A stretch of 64,000 bases of DNA from Macrotrachela quadricornifera (taxonomy: Eukaryota > Rotifera > Eurotatoria > Philodinida > Philodinidae), in NCBI GenBank assembly GCA_022393335.1, contig JAJEKB010020603.1:185183-249182 (forward strand), written 5' to 3'. Positions 34,258-46,799 of this stretch are shown here, one piece after another. Each line of letters begins with the position of its first letter. The first letter of the stretch is position 1. A program made the position numbers and the translations under genes. The notes under the pieces are model-generated. The model did no database searches and had not been told where the DNA came from. It saw only the letters and a list, made by a program, of their open reading frames with translations.

Positions 34258-37200
34258 AATTAAAATGTATATGAGTCTATTGAAAACGAAAAGAATGAGA
34301 TAATATACCGATATACGGTTGATACAATAGTTTTCTATAGATCCTATGAAATGTCCAGTTCTTACCAATAGATTGAAGTGTATTCAGCTACAAATTATGG
34401 ACCTTATTTTTCTCTTAGTCAGGCTCAGTCATTTATGTTAACACTAAGTACAAAATAGGCACGTTCAAATGCTATCATGTTATGAACCGCTTTCAGACAC
34501 ATTTCTATGTCAAACGACATGCGAAACAAATTAATATTTCACTGAACGAACAATTAAAAATAAAAACTCGTTCCGATGCATTGAAAAATCTTTTTCATCA
34601 AACAAGTGAACACGTGATTTTAACATAACATAGTTAGCGTAGTTAAGATCCACTGATGAGGTGTACCATGATGCATTGCAAGTTCATTAAATATCTTATA
34701 GATTAAGAATGTTTACAACAAATCTAAAAATAGTGAAAAGTTAGTTTTAAACAAGCTAGAAAAAAAAACAAAATATATCCTTTGTAAAATTTATGTTAAT
34801 GAGTAACTCCGTGAGATTTTCAGCACGTTTGAAGAAAAGGAGTATCACGTGCCAATGTTTCGAAAGAATTTTTTCTCGAGTCTGACTTTTCAATTTGATA
34901 TAACATTAGCAAAAGAGGAATCAATTGGTTGCTTAGTATGGTACGTTTAAAGTTTAACTGTTTCATGTCTAGATAAACATATAGTAGTTTAAGTTGAGAT
35001 GCTTATTAAAAAATTATTTTAAGTTTGTAAATTCAACACTTTTTTGCAAGCTCTAATCGGTATAGACATCAACACAATGCTATCATTTAATGAAATGATA
35101 GAAAATGTAATTGTTTGAGATTGTATAAGTTGAAAAATAGTTTTTAATGATTTAAATTCAATATCATGTAATGTACAAGTAATTATAATTGAGTGAATTG
35201 TTTAATTGAAAAATGTGGCAGAAGAGTACAAGTTGATTAGGTACGTCATCATCAAAAATTGTTAGAGAAATAATTTATTCTAGTTGAATATTTTGACAGA
35301 TAAGATTAAGATTGAACTTTTGAGTCGATTTAAAATTTACTTAATAAGCAGAATAAGATTGTAGAGCTGTTTTAACATAATTATTGATATCAGAAAAGAT
35401 AAAAAATTTCATCTATCGAGAAATAGATAAATAAAGTATGCCACAATATGGCAAGTAATCAATCAAAAAAGCAATGATTAAACATAAAAAATAATTATTT
35501 GAAGATATAAAATAGTTATTTCCAAGTAAAAATACGTCAATCATTAATAAATAAATGAGAAAAAGCTCTTAACAATGACGATGCGCAATAATATTATAAC
35601 ATTTGAATAAAAAATCGTTTGCATATTCTTGTTTTCGTTAATTTTAAGATTCTGAAACAGATTTGAAGAAATTGCAACAGAAAAATGAAATAAACTTTTA
35701 GACCTCTCTCCGAATTATTCCTGCAAGTTCCATTTTGCAAGAGTTTTTCATATCTATATGCTAAGTTTCACATTTATAAAGTGAATGTTTTACTTCTAAA
35801 CTAAACCTAACACAGTATAAAATGCGTTTTATATTTGAACGGACTACCACAATCATATAGTAATGAACGAATAAAGTTTGATCATATTTCTACCGTATTA
35901 CAAAAGGTTATCTATTGTTCGATTGGTCAATAAAGATCCAATATATCCTATGAATTAGATGAATCATGAGTCAACATGTAAAAGTATCTTTTATCAATCT
36001 CTGTACTGTTCGATGGTTAAATCCGCAAGATGTTATTCTAAAAATCATGTCCTATGAACCAAATGTGTCCAGTGGACGTCAAAAGTATTTCGCTACTTTT
36101 TTTCTTTTAAGTTGTGTATTGAAACTACACAATATTAATTTAATTTCAACAAATGTCTGTATAATAGAGATCAAACACTATATGTATACACTTGTTTAAT
36201 ATAAAATACAATAACAAAAACTACGACTTCAGTATTGAGGAAAAAAAGTGACATAAAAATTCACATAATGGTCATAAACATATCTAAAAGACTTTGTTTT
36301 ACAATAAGATATTTGATTATACAACTTCTACAGCTTTTTAAGAGCTTTCAATGGCACATTACTTAAGGGAAAAGCAAAGTTCTATCGTTTGTTTAGTTAA
36401 GATAAATACAAAATATAAAAGTCTTTCAAACATTTTTATTACTTTAAATACAATAAAAGATAGCACTATTCTATGTGTTTGTGTCATTTCAAGTATGGAA
36501 CAAACTACCAGAACAAGGTAATAAAAATTTTTTATTACAATTTTTATAGAACTTTTCAAGGCGCATCTTTAGCAAAAAAGATCCACGAATTTATCATTTG
36601 TTTGTGGAGGTATATTCGCAAAACAGACTATGTTAGAAACATTTTGGGGCACTTGGAATTTCAAAGTATTTAATATTTTGACTATAGCGCTGCCATTTTC
36701 CAATGAAACTCTAATTGTTGTTTTTGCTTAAATCATCAACGAAAAAAACTCTACAAAGTCTAACAGAATAAAAATTTTGTGAATTTTCGATGTTTTATGT
36801 GTTAGTGACCATGAGAGTATCGATTAACAGATACAGCATTTTGCGAATTTTTAATGCTACTTTTTTTTCAACACTAAGGTTTTATTTTTTCTTCATTGTA
36901 CTTTATATTCAATGGTTTTGGATGATGCTCTACTGTTTTTAGCTATGAACAATACGAGACAAAAGTTTTAAGAACATGAATGTATCCAATGAACTGACAG
37001 ACCACCCCTTATATTTCAACGCATGTGAAATTTGGGTATAAAAATGAATCAGAAAAGATTTTCTCCACTATTGCAAGAATAAAACGAAGTGTTGTTCGAA
37101 CTATGTATAAGTTTTGTATGGATTCTCTCGCATATGGTCAGAACAACATTGTGTTTTTTTAACATCTAAATTTCACATATCTTGCAATAGAAGTTAGTTT

Positions 37201-38060
37201 GAAGATGAGAACTTTCATTTGACTCAAATAGGATCAATCTCCTCGAATATAAGTTGGTGACCTTCCATTGTTAGATGAAGACAATTGATATAATCAAATT
37301 CATGACTGATGGTTATTCTTTTCCAACCGTTCTTAATGCCAGTTAGATGACTATGCAAGCTATTACTACTTCAATCAATATCTTCTTCTTTATTCTTTTT
37401 CTTTTGATAGGTAAATCAATTGTTTTACGAATATTTTTTAAAACTTTTTTATCTGTCTATTTTATGGTATATTCACTTTTTCATTTCTATTACGCAGATG
37501 AACATATTTCTAGTAACTGTTCGTTAAGTGCATACTCGTATCTTATTTTTTTTTGTTATTCTTTATTACATCATTTTTGATTCACTTGGATGAATACAGC
37601 TAATATCGTCCTCCTTTTTCTCTGATCTACCATCGTTACTTTCGTTCTACACGTGTTTCTCTGCTTCTATTACGTAGACGAGCATATAAATTGATCACTT
37701 TTTGTTGCATCTATTTTTGCGTAGATCTTTGCTCTTTCGGTAAGTAACATAAATACAGTGAAGGTTATTTATTCAAATTGTTAATCTTTTTTTTAGGTAT
37801 TTCGCTTTTTTTGTCATCATATAATAAAGATTTTTAAAAGTAGTATGTTCGACATATCAATCGTCTTTTTTTTTAGTCATTATTGACTTCTGCTTAAATT
37901 TTTTCTTATGGTGTTCTTTTATAAAAGTAAAATAAGAATTCTATTTATGTCACAAGCAGTGCAAAAAGGAAATGCCAGTCAGAATGCGTACATGAGAGAA
38001 TAGATAGAAAAACTGATTATTGTGTTACAAACGTTTCTTTGCTTTCTTTTTGATAGAAAC
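34258..38060. other. 3.8-kb gene-poor stretch
   Basis: No accepted gene. The 77-codon frame at 35966-36199 begins MSQHVKVSFINLCTVRWLNP but has no supporting features. Bases 37350-37900 are T-rich with two partly similar segments (CTATTACGCAGATGAACATAT near 37488 and CTATTACGTAGACGAGCATAT near 37668). Confidence 0.4.
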
Positions 38061-40184
38061 ATGGAATCAATACTCGCATACCTACAAAGTGTTATTTTTC
38101 AACAAGATCAAATCGTTCTCTTTCGTTCATTGTTTCTCAGTAGTATTATAGTCATAACTATTATCATCTGGATTTTTTTCTTATCGTATATCAAATGCAC
38201 TTTCAAAAGATTTATTCAAATACAACTACGTAAGAGATTACTCGATCCAAAATCTCGAGGATCAGACGTAGATATGTTTGTAACGTATTATCGAAATTCT
38301 CTTTGTCACTTGCAGAAGATTAATAATGAATTACTATTGAAAATCCTCAAGAAGAATCATTCATGTGCCTTCTTTGTGGATAAATCGATTTCATTTTTGT
38401 CTTCTTCTGTCGCACAAGGATATACGTCAATCAATGAATTTCGAGAAAAAATTCCATTGACTACATATAATGACTATCAAGATTATATCGATAGAATGGT
38501 TAATAGTGGAGAGACGAATCTACTCTGTTCTGATAAAATAATCTATTTTGCAACAAGTTCTGGAACAACAGGAAAGAGCAAACTCCTTCCAATGACTGCA
38601 TCAATGCTGAAAAATACTATGATGCTAGCACGTACTGGAACATCTGTAATTTGGAGATCACTTCCCACTTCATTTCCTTCTTCTGAACAACGTTCGTTTC
38701 ATTTGCAGAATGGAAAGAAAAGTAAGCTATTTCCAAGATCGAAAGATGGCATACCTATTGGTCCAACATCTCAAATGTTTTCAGTCCTTTCGCTTGGTCC
38801 AATATTTCGAATCCTGATATCTACTTACAATATCTTAGCGCTTGACTTAATCGAAGAAATTACTAATTTCGAAACAAGTGCGTTTGTTCAACTTGTTTTT
38901 GCATTAGCAGTTCCTAATATATTCTCCTATTCGGTTATTTTTGCACCAGAATTTATTCATAGTGTCAAGATAATCGATAAATATTTTGAAGAAATGAGTC
39001 TTTGTATTTCTTCTGCTAATTTTGATCATAGTTCTCTTGTTTAAAGACAACATTCATGAATTAAAAATCCGAAAAAAATTGAATCAAACGTTGAATGAAA
39101 TAACTAACGAATATGGAGGATCGACGTATCGATTAAATCGAGCTAAATATATTGTAAAAGAATGTCGCAAAAAAGATATTCCTGCTATTCTTCATCGTCT
39201 TTGGCCAACTTTGATATTTGCGTCTACTGCAATCGGAAGTTCTTTTGCTGTTTATAAAGAAACGATCAAATTTTATTGTGGAGAAAAAGTACTTCTAATT
39301 AATCAGATGATCTACGGTGGTAGTGAAGGATTTTTTGGATCTTTTGCAAGTATTTATACGGACGAATACTTTTTATCACCAACATCTGTCTTCTTCGAAT
39401 TTATTAAAGAAGAAGATATGCATCAGGTATGTTATTTGCTAAATAATATGTTCACATTTCATTATATAATGATTTCATTATGCCTCTACTTCTGTAGGAT
39501 CAACCGAAAACTCTTCTCATCTCAGAAATAGAACCAGGAAATCGATATGAGTTAGTTTGTACAAATGAAGCAGGATTAGTTCGATATCGAATGGGTGATG
39601 TAATTAATTGCACAAGATTTCTTTGTCGAACAGATGATTTGGTTCCATTACCTTCAGAACCGATAGAGATTCCTCGAATTCCTCTTATTTCAATTGCATA
39701 TCGTCTTGGATGTCTTTTGGATGTGTTTGGAGAAAAAACGACTGAACAACATGTAATGTATGCTCCGAAAGAAATAGTTCAACAATGGAGAGATAATGGA
39801 ATACTTGTTGATTCATGTGATTTCACAACCTATCCAAAACTAGATGTATTTCCACCTCAATATGTTATCTTTTTGGAATTAACCGATACACAAGAACAAA
39901 AGACTAATAATCAACAGCTTGAGATTCTTCAAAATATTGTTGATTCTGATGTCGAACGAGAACTTTGTAAAGCAAACAATATCTATCAACGTACTCGAAA
40001 TGCAGGAAAACTTGATTTTCTTGTTTGTATTCTTGTTCGAAATGGAACATTTTCAACTTTTCGCCGTGAAAAGTTAATAACTGATCAAACAAATCCACTT
40101 CAAATCAAACCCCATCGATTATTGAAAAACGAATATCACATTCAATTCTTTTATGACAATCAAATTAATACTTCTTCGTCATAA
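38061..40184 (+). CDS. GH3-domain acyl-acid-amido synthetase-like protein, one frameshift
   Basis: The gene starts at ATG 38061. A membrane segment lies at residues about 20-47 (LFLSSIIVITIIIWIFFLSYI). GH3 landmarks follow: YFATSSGTTGKSKLLPMT (ATP-binding), NQMIYGGSEGFFGSF, and AGLVRYRMGDV after an intron at 39427-39497 (71 bp, phase 0). The C-terminal lid domain ends at TAA 40182-40184. GH3 proteins belong to the adenylating ANL superfamily; plant members conjugate amino acids to jasmonate, auxin or benzoates, while the role of animal GHDC-type members is unclear. The frame is interrupted once: at T39040-39042 one surplus T creates an early TAA (39042-39044), and the family sequence resumes in the next frame (DNIHELKIRKKLN). 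Everything else is intact, about 685 codons in total, so a sequencing error or a recent lesion is as likely as true loss. Confidence 0.75.
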
Positions 40185-41847
40185 TTGTTCGATTTTTCTT
40201 TCTGAAATGACAATGATGCTCGAGAAAATCAATTAGAAAAAAAATAGATTCTTTTTCTTCTATAGTATTATCTTGAATCTTGTAATTGCCAATCATGATT
40301 TATTTTCAACTACATTTTTTGCTTTCATCTTCATTTTGTAATTTTCTGAGAAAAGATTAGGTATTGAAACGAAGTTGAAGTGATCCATCTATGAAAGAAG
40401 AATCTGTCATACATACAGTTGAAGGATGAATATGAGAGTAAGTTAGCTTCGTTTCTGTTGATAAAAAAGTAGGAAAATATCTTTATTATCATTTAGATAA
40501 TTAGTCAATCAAACTACTATGATTTTTATCCGAGTCACAATATACCCATGTGATCGATTCATGTTTTTTCTGATCGTTGGAGGAAAACGAGAAAATTGAA
40601 GTTCGTTTGAAAGATATGCTAGTGTGTATTGCAATATACAATATTTAAACTGAAAAATGGGTAAAAATTTGAATAAAATATGGACAATATGATTCAATTG
40701 CATGCTGTTATTTCATTGGAAAAGAATTTTGAGTTTGCAATTAGTGTGTTCCTAGAGGAAGATTGATTGCCCACACCTTTACACGTTCATTTCTAATAAG
40801 AAAAACCTAACATTTCTACAGTATATGATTTTTTTTCCGCTAACACTGGAGTGTAAGATTTTCAAACGAAATTCATTGTAAATAACGTCGACGCGACAAA
40901 AGATTATATATCTTGCTTCACACACACATTTGCTATATTAATACATTTCTTATCGCTCTATTGATCTCTTTTCCAGAATGTCCTACAGTATTATTAAAAA
41001 ACAATATTTTACGCTTGAATACGGTCACTTGATTTCTAACTATATCTTGGAACATACGTAACATTAGTTCTGGAACAGTGAACAGTATTCATTTTATTCC
41101 TATCTAACCTTAACTCCCATCATATATAACCATTTACAGTACATTCTAGTTGAGTTCAATCAAAATAGCATACATGATTTCAAAAAATCTTTCGATCTTA
41201 TTATCTAGCATAGGAGGAATTGTAGTTGTCCAAAAAAAATCCGTGGAAAACCATTTTTGCATTATTTTTCATCCTCTGGATGAGGATATTTATAGTCTTT
41301 TTCCGATAAGAAAAATGTCTAGAATAGGTCTAGTCGATGCAGTTTTTCACGAGGAATCCGAGTATGGCCTTTTCACATCTTCAACAAAACAAAAACGTGT
41401 AGTACACCTTGAGACCTTGAAAGACCGAATTTTTATCTGAAAAAAAGAGTCGCTTGGAACCATCGAAAACCTCTGCATTTTTCCAACAACAAGGCTTATC
41501 AAAAATTTTTAAGCTATGTATTGTTATTCAGTTTGGTGCGCTCGATCGAATCACATAAGAAAAAAATCGAAAAAAATCAGCTTAAGTTTTGCGTTGTATA
41601 CACCTTAGCGTGAAAACATTTTTTTTTCTTTTCTTCTCTCTTATAAAACTTTATCCTGTCGCAATGGCGACTTGAAAATATGTAATGAAAGAAAAATGTA
41701 GTAGAAACGAAAAGATAATATACAACTATGATATAAGTACGATTTCTTTGCATTTGTTGGTTGTAAATGTTTCGCGTCACTTAACCAAACAATTTCACAA
41801 CAGAGTGAAAACGCAAATTGGTAAATAACTGTTACTTTTTAAAGCTC
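40185..41847. other. Spacer between GH3 and ART genes
   Basis: No accepted gene. The frame at 41150-41440 lacks recognisable domains. Confidence 0.4.
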
Positions 41848-43373
41848 ATGGGCACCATGACATCATTTTCAACGATCAGTAACACTAATGCTAAGGTTCT
41901 TATTGCTGTCTGGCTTGATGCTAATGTTAACATAAGTGAAGATAATAGAAATGCACAAATACAACTTCGTTCGTTTTTCGATCGTCTAAAGACATTTGAA
42001 AGTATTAGTGAATGTGAAAAATATATTCGATCAGCATCTTCACAAGAACAACATTTATTAATCGTTAGTAGTCGTTTGGGTAGAGAACTCGTCCCTAACA
42101 TTCATACACTTCCACAAATCACATCAATTTATGTGTACTGTTCAGACAAAAAGGAAAACGAAAAATGGGCAAAACGTTTTTTGAAGGTAAAACAAATTAG
42201 CTGAGCGTTGTTTAAATTTACTTTTATAGATCAAAGCTGTCATTATTCAACTGGACGAGCTCATTTCTCGAATAAAAGCAGATCAAGAAAAGCTATACCC
42301 TGCTACTCAAATGAAAGTAACGAACCGCCCTGTATTTAATGCTAAAACGGACGAATCTAATCTCTCGATGACGTATGCGTATTTGTTATCTTTAGCCCTG
42401 ACACAAATGAAACCGAGTGCGACAGATAAGAATGATCTTATTTCTTTATTGAAAGATTCTTTCAAAGATGACAAATGTAAATTAAATAACCTTAACAAAT
42501 TTGAAAGAGAATATTCCGCTGATAAAGCTGTATGGTGGTATACTCACGGGTGCTTTTTATACAAAATGATTTGCAAAGCTTTACGAGCGCAAGACACCAA
42601 TACAATCTTCCTTTTTCAATTTTTCATCTGTGATTTTCTTCGACAATTAGCACAATGTCAATGCCAGCGTCGTATTAGAGTGTACCGAGCTCAATCCATG
42701 CCAGAGGATGATTTAAATACTCTCAGAAAATTAGTCAGAAGCGTTATTTCTATGAATTTATTCTTGACAACCACCTGTAATCGAGCTGTAGCTGCTCAAT
42801 TTTTGGATACAGGCGGTAAGTCAATTGACTTAGCGCGAGTATTATTTGAAATTGATGCTGATCCCAAAGTGGTGACAACAATGCCATTTGCTAATATATA
42901 CAGGTACAGCTATTATCCAGAAGAAGATGAAGTAATTTTCGCATACGGTTGTTTCTTTCGTATTGAAAATGTTCAGCAAAATGATGATCAAGTATGGATT
43001 GTTAGAATGACGTTATGTGGTGACAACGATCATGACGTAAAAATGTTCTTTGCTGAGATAACGAAAAAGTTTGGATATAATGACGTAGAAGGTGCATTTT
43101 TTCGCGCTTAGCCGGGTGTTGTGCGCAATGGGAAAATTTGATGAAGCCGAAAAATATTCCCATCGTTTGCTTCAACACTTTTCTTCAGACGAATCATCTC
43201 TTGCTACCTTATATGATGAACTTGGTACAACAGCCTCGAGTAAAGGTGATTATGATTTGAGTGTTCAATGGCATCAGAAATCGCTGCAGATCAAAAAGAA
43301 ACTTGGATCCGGTAACTTAAGTAAGATCATTGTAGCTTTTAACTATAACTTCGATGAATACACATCTCTTTAA
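41848..43373 (+). CDS. Second receiver-like/ART/TPR protein, one frameshift, truncated TPRs
   Basis: Exon 1 (41848-42186, 113 codons) encodes the receiver-like domain (VLIAVWLDANVNIS ... ITSIYVYCSDKKENEKW), clearly homologous to the gene at 7544. A 43-bp intron (42187-42229) follows. Exon 2 encodes the ART domain: R266 in RVYRAQ, FLTTT where the usual STS serines are replaced by threonines, and E345-D-E347 in YPEEDEVIF. At a T6 run (43097-43102) the frame breaks to a TAG (43109-43111). One T fewer restores TPR sequence (VLCAMGKFDEAEKYSHRLL, then YDELGTTASSKGDYDLSVQW), which ends at 43373, or splices at the GTAAGA near 43321 to exons I could not find. A 0.5-kb inverted-repeat element lies just downstream and may have cut off the TPR end. 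Activity is doubtful given the STS change. Confidence 0.75.
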
Positions 43374-43589
43374 CTGACAAGGAAACATTCCTAAGTGTCC
43401 ATGGTTTCGAGTTGAGACTTAAAATGTATCTTATATGCCTTCATAAACTATACCTACCACAAAGCAGTTCGTGGCCCTAGTCTGTTATGGAGAACAAATG
43501 TTTTTACTGTTATGATTGAGTCATCTTATAAGGAAAAAAAATCACTATTTCAGGCAATATAAAGCTGCTCAATAACATCTGAGGGTAAG

Positions 43590-44110
43590 AGTAATAATGA
43601 TATTTTTCTTACTTTCGTTTCATGTATAAGACTGAAATTTATATCGCACATATATGTGATCAAGGTCTTGTGGAGGTTTTACCTCTTAAACTATAACTAC
43701 TGATCAAATACATTAGTAACTAGGATACCCTGAGTCTACTATCAACACTAGGTGGTGTAGTGAATTTTTCTTGTCTAAAAAGAAGGACTTTGCTCAATTT
43801 TAGAGACAGTAGCATTATTTTAGTTGACAAAATCTACAAAATTTCCTATTTTTGTTGAGTAAAAGAAAGAAATTTATGATGCTTGAAAGTGTTCTCCTCC
43901 CTCACCCTCACTCTTACGATTGCACTATATTGACCACGAAAAAGGAAGTAGATATCGAGTATAAAACGTATGTATTTCAATCTCATCGATGTATTTGATC
44001 AGTAGTTATAGTCTGAGACGCGAAACCTCCAAAAGACCCTGATCAGATATGTGTAATATGAATTTCAGTCTGGTACATGAAACGAAAGGAAGAAAAATAT
44101 CATTATTAGT
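43590..44110. mobile_element. ~520-bp element with ~120-bp terminal inverted repeats
   Basis: The left arm (about 43590-43712) with TAATAATGATATTTTTCTT and ACTATAACTACTGATCAAAT is mirrored by the right arm (about 43991-44110) with TTTGATCAGTAGTTATAGT and AAGAAAAATATCATTATTA. No coding capacity. It lies between the truncated TPR end of one ART gene and the exon of the next. Confidence 0.65.
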
Positions 44111-44383
44111 CTAGTTTCTCGCTCTACTACAAAAAAAGTCTGTGCGAGACAAAACTCATTAACTCAGCGTGAGACTTTGAAATAGAGTTCGAAATTATTA
44201 TGAATTTTCTCATCCGGATCTTAATAAAGTTCATATATCCTTTCACCAATAGTCGAAACAACTTTCCGAATATTACATGTGTGATCTAAAGACAATTTAA
44301 TCAACAGTCAATGATTAGTAAAAGTCTCATTTATAATATTTTCTTGTAAATCAGCACTATGAGTATACTTTTTTAATTCATAG

Positions 44384-45180
44384 ATGATTACGAATTGTCA
44401 AATGTTCGTGGTATCAACGACTCTGCATCCATAGGTTTAGTCCCAACGTCTTTGGCTGCTGGCGACCATCCATCCAAAAACAATTTTCGATTTACCGATA
44501 TGGCAGCTGAGAAACATGATATACTTCTTCCTATCGAAGGACATGAAAAGGTGCCTCTTGTCACTCTCGAAGAAGCCATAGCACCATTGATCTCAATCCT
44601 TCCCGATATTCGCCGCAAGGCACATACAGCAAAGCTAAAGTGTAAGAATCCTGCAGATGAATTGACATCTGATCAATCAGCTGCCATTATGCTTTATACA
44701 ATGGAATGGGAACCTGAAAACGAATGTCTGTATTTTGTCTTGAACGCACATCTGCGAGCAGCTGATCGGAAGAAACTCAAACCTTGGTTTCTTTACCTGA
44801 AACTTATCTTAACAGGACTTTCTCGTCTACCATCAATGCAAGGAACTGTATATCGTGGTGTCAAACTTGATTTAAGTGCAGAACATCATGAAGGTGAACA
44901 ATTTTTTTGGTGGGGCTTTTCATCATGTACAACAAAAATGAATGTTCTAAAATCCGATCAATTTCTTGGAAAAGTTGGTAAACGTACTTTATTTCTTATT
45001 GAATGTGTAAATGGAAAATCTATCCGACATCATTCATATTATCAAAAGGAAGATGAAATATTACTTTTACCTGCTACTTATCTTGAAGTTGTGACATGTT
45101 TTGAAATGGCACCTGATCTTCATGCAATTCAGCTGAAAGAAATCAATCCTGAGTTTCCATATCTAGAACCTGTAGTTTAA
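44384..45180 (+). CDS. ADP-ribosyltransferase exon of a different subfamily
   Basis: An exon of 265 codons following a TTTTTTTAATTCATAG acceptor at 44383 and ending with TAA at 45178-45180. No in-frame ATG lies near the start and a stop lies just upstream (44374), so an initial exon must be elsewhere or is lost. The ART core is clear: R in GTVYRGVKLDL, the serine motif in WWGFSSCTTKM, and E-D-E in YYQKEDEILLLPAT. The N-terminal extension (ADELTSDQSAAIMLYTMEW and VLNAHLRAADRKKLKPWFLYLKL) is characteristic of a bdelloid ART subfamily, to my knowledge. It lacks the receiver-like and TPR parts of the neighbouring gene. The likely activity is mono-ADP-ribosylation using NAD+; the target is unknown. 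Confidence 0.7.
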
Positions 45181-46799
45181 TAATTATTGTGTGTTAATGA
45201 TTATTATATAGACAAGAAGCTTTTAAAAATTTTTTTCTAATTTCAGATGAAGATTAATAAAAACTAGAACATAAAAGTTGCATAATCTTGAGGATAAGTT
45301 TACAAATTAGATAGATGGATTCAAAGCTATTATACGATATATTTCATTCTTGCTAAATCCACTCGACAGATATGTTCAGAAAATATCGATTCTACAAATT
45401 ATGCGCATGGAACGGAAAATCAGGATTCAGAAACAGAACGAGTCGTTTGAAGTTTACCGCTCTTACTCTCACTTACTCTATAATGGAAGAAAAATTCGAA
45501 CGATAGTGGTTAGTTTATAAGAAACTTTTCTATTAGCTTAAAGCTAATTTTCAATAGACTTATTTGGTATATCACTCAAAAGAATTTTTAGTTTGTGTAG
45601 TATACCGTGTTGAGCACATTGTTTTATATTTGTTTTCCGTTTTTCTAACGCAGCACTCATGTCATAAAAATATGTTTTTTTTTTAGGTTTTATCTCTTAT
45701 TTCACATAATTTTACTTTTTCATCTAAAACTCTTTGAATATAAATTTGTGCGGTATTTCCAGTTACAGATAAGTGTTGCTTTATTAAGAGATGCTCTATG
45801 AGAAAACCATGGAGATAAACGAAATTTCAAATTTGACCGCATAGAAAGGTAGGCCTTTTTTTGCCATTGAATAATCTAACATATTACAGCCTAAAACTCT
45901 ACTCTTGGCTGGTTAGGATGAGTAGATCTGAAACATCCTCTCAGAATTGCAAGATTTTGACCTATACCCTTTTATGAAATTTTTTCTTTATTCAGATTGA
46001 ATCATATACCAATCGATAGAGTTTGTCTTGCTCTACAAAACTATATATATAACATTCTTCTTTAACCACAATATAGGAGGAGCGGCAAAATTCTCACAAG
46101 CACGCTTCAAGATTTCCATATTCTAATTATATCACTCATATAACAATAGTTGTCATAAGAACTCTATCCATTATCATAGAATTATGTCAAAATTCTTATT
46201 TTTTTTCACATTATAATTTTGTTAGAATTTTCATTTCCCAACAAAATTGCGTTTCATCTTTTGGTGATAAGTAGACATCCATGATATACGAAAAATCCCA
46301 AAAGGATGCGTGCCTTTAACCCTTCCTTCCTAAACTTATCAATTAGAACAAATTTTTAAATATAAAATGAATTATATTTGATTCATTATTTTTTGGTGAA
46401 GAAAAAATAGTCAATGAAAGAGGGCTAATTCAATAGACCATGTAATATCAATAATTTACTAAAATTCTCGATTCCGCTTGATAGATATTTTAAGAGTGCC
46501 TAAATATGAAAAAGTTGGTTATTCGATTTTATTTCATACTCTTTCAAAGAAAAAATAGGAACATAGATAACATTGTTTAGAGAAAAAGCCAAAAGAAGGA
46601 TTTTCAATCTAAGACAGAAAAAAGAGAATGACTTAAAGAGCAGCGCATAACAATCTTTTGCATGGTAAAGTCTACTTATTTATCATTTCCATATGAAAAA
46701 TGCTTGCGTGGATTGTTATTATAAATGTATTCGAGGTGAAACTCGCATCCACATACCATATTTTGGTCTAAAAATAGAAATTCTTTACATGAATCAATT
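45181..46799. other. Spacer between convergent ART and P450 genes
   Basis: AT-rich; no gene or clear repeat. Confidence 0.4.

Noticed and set aside
35966..36199. 77-codon plus-strand frame starting MSQHVKV
   Set aside because: No domain, the second half becomes low complexity, and no splice context was found.
37347..37580. 77-codon hydrophobic frame resembling a membrane protein
   Set aside because: It lies in a T-rich tract, so an F/L/I/S-rich translation is expected without selection.
41150..41440. 96-codon plus-strand frame upstream of the second ART gene
   Set aside because: Not recognised and without ATG context, splice sites or domain support.
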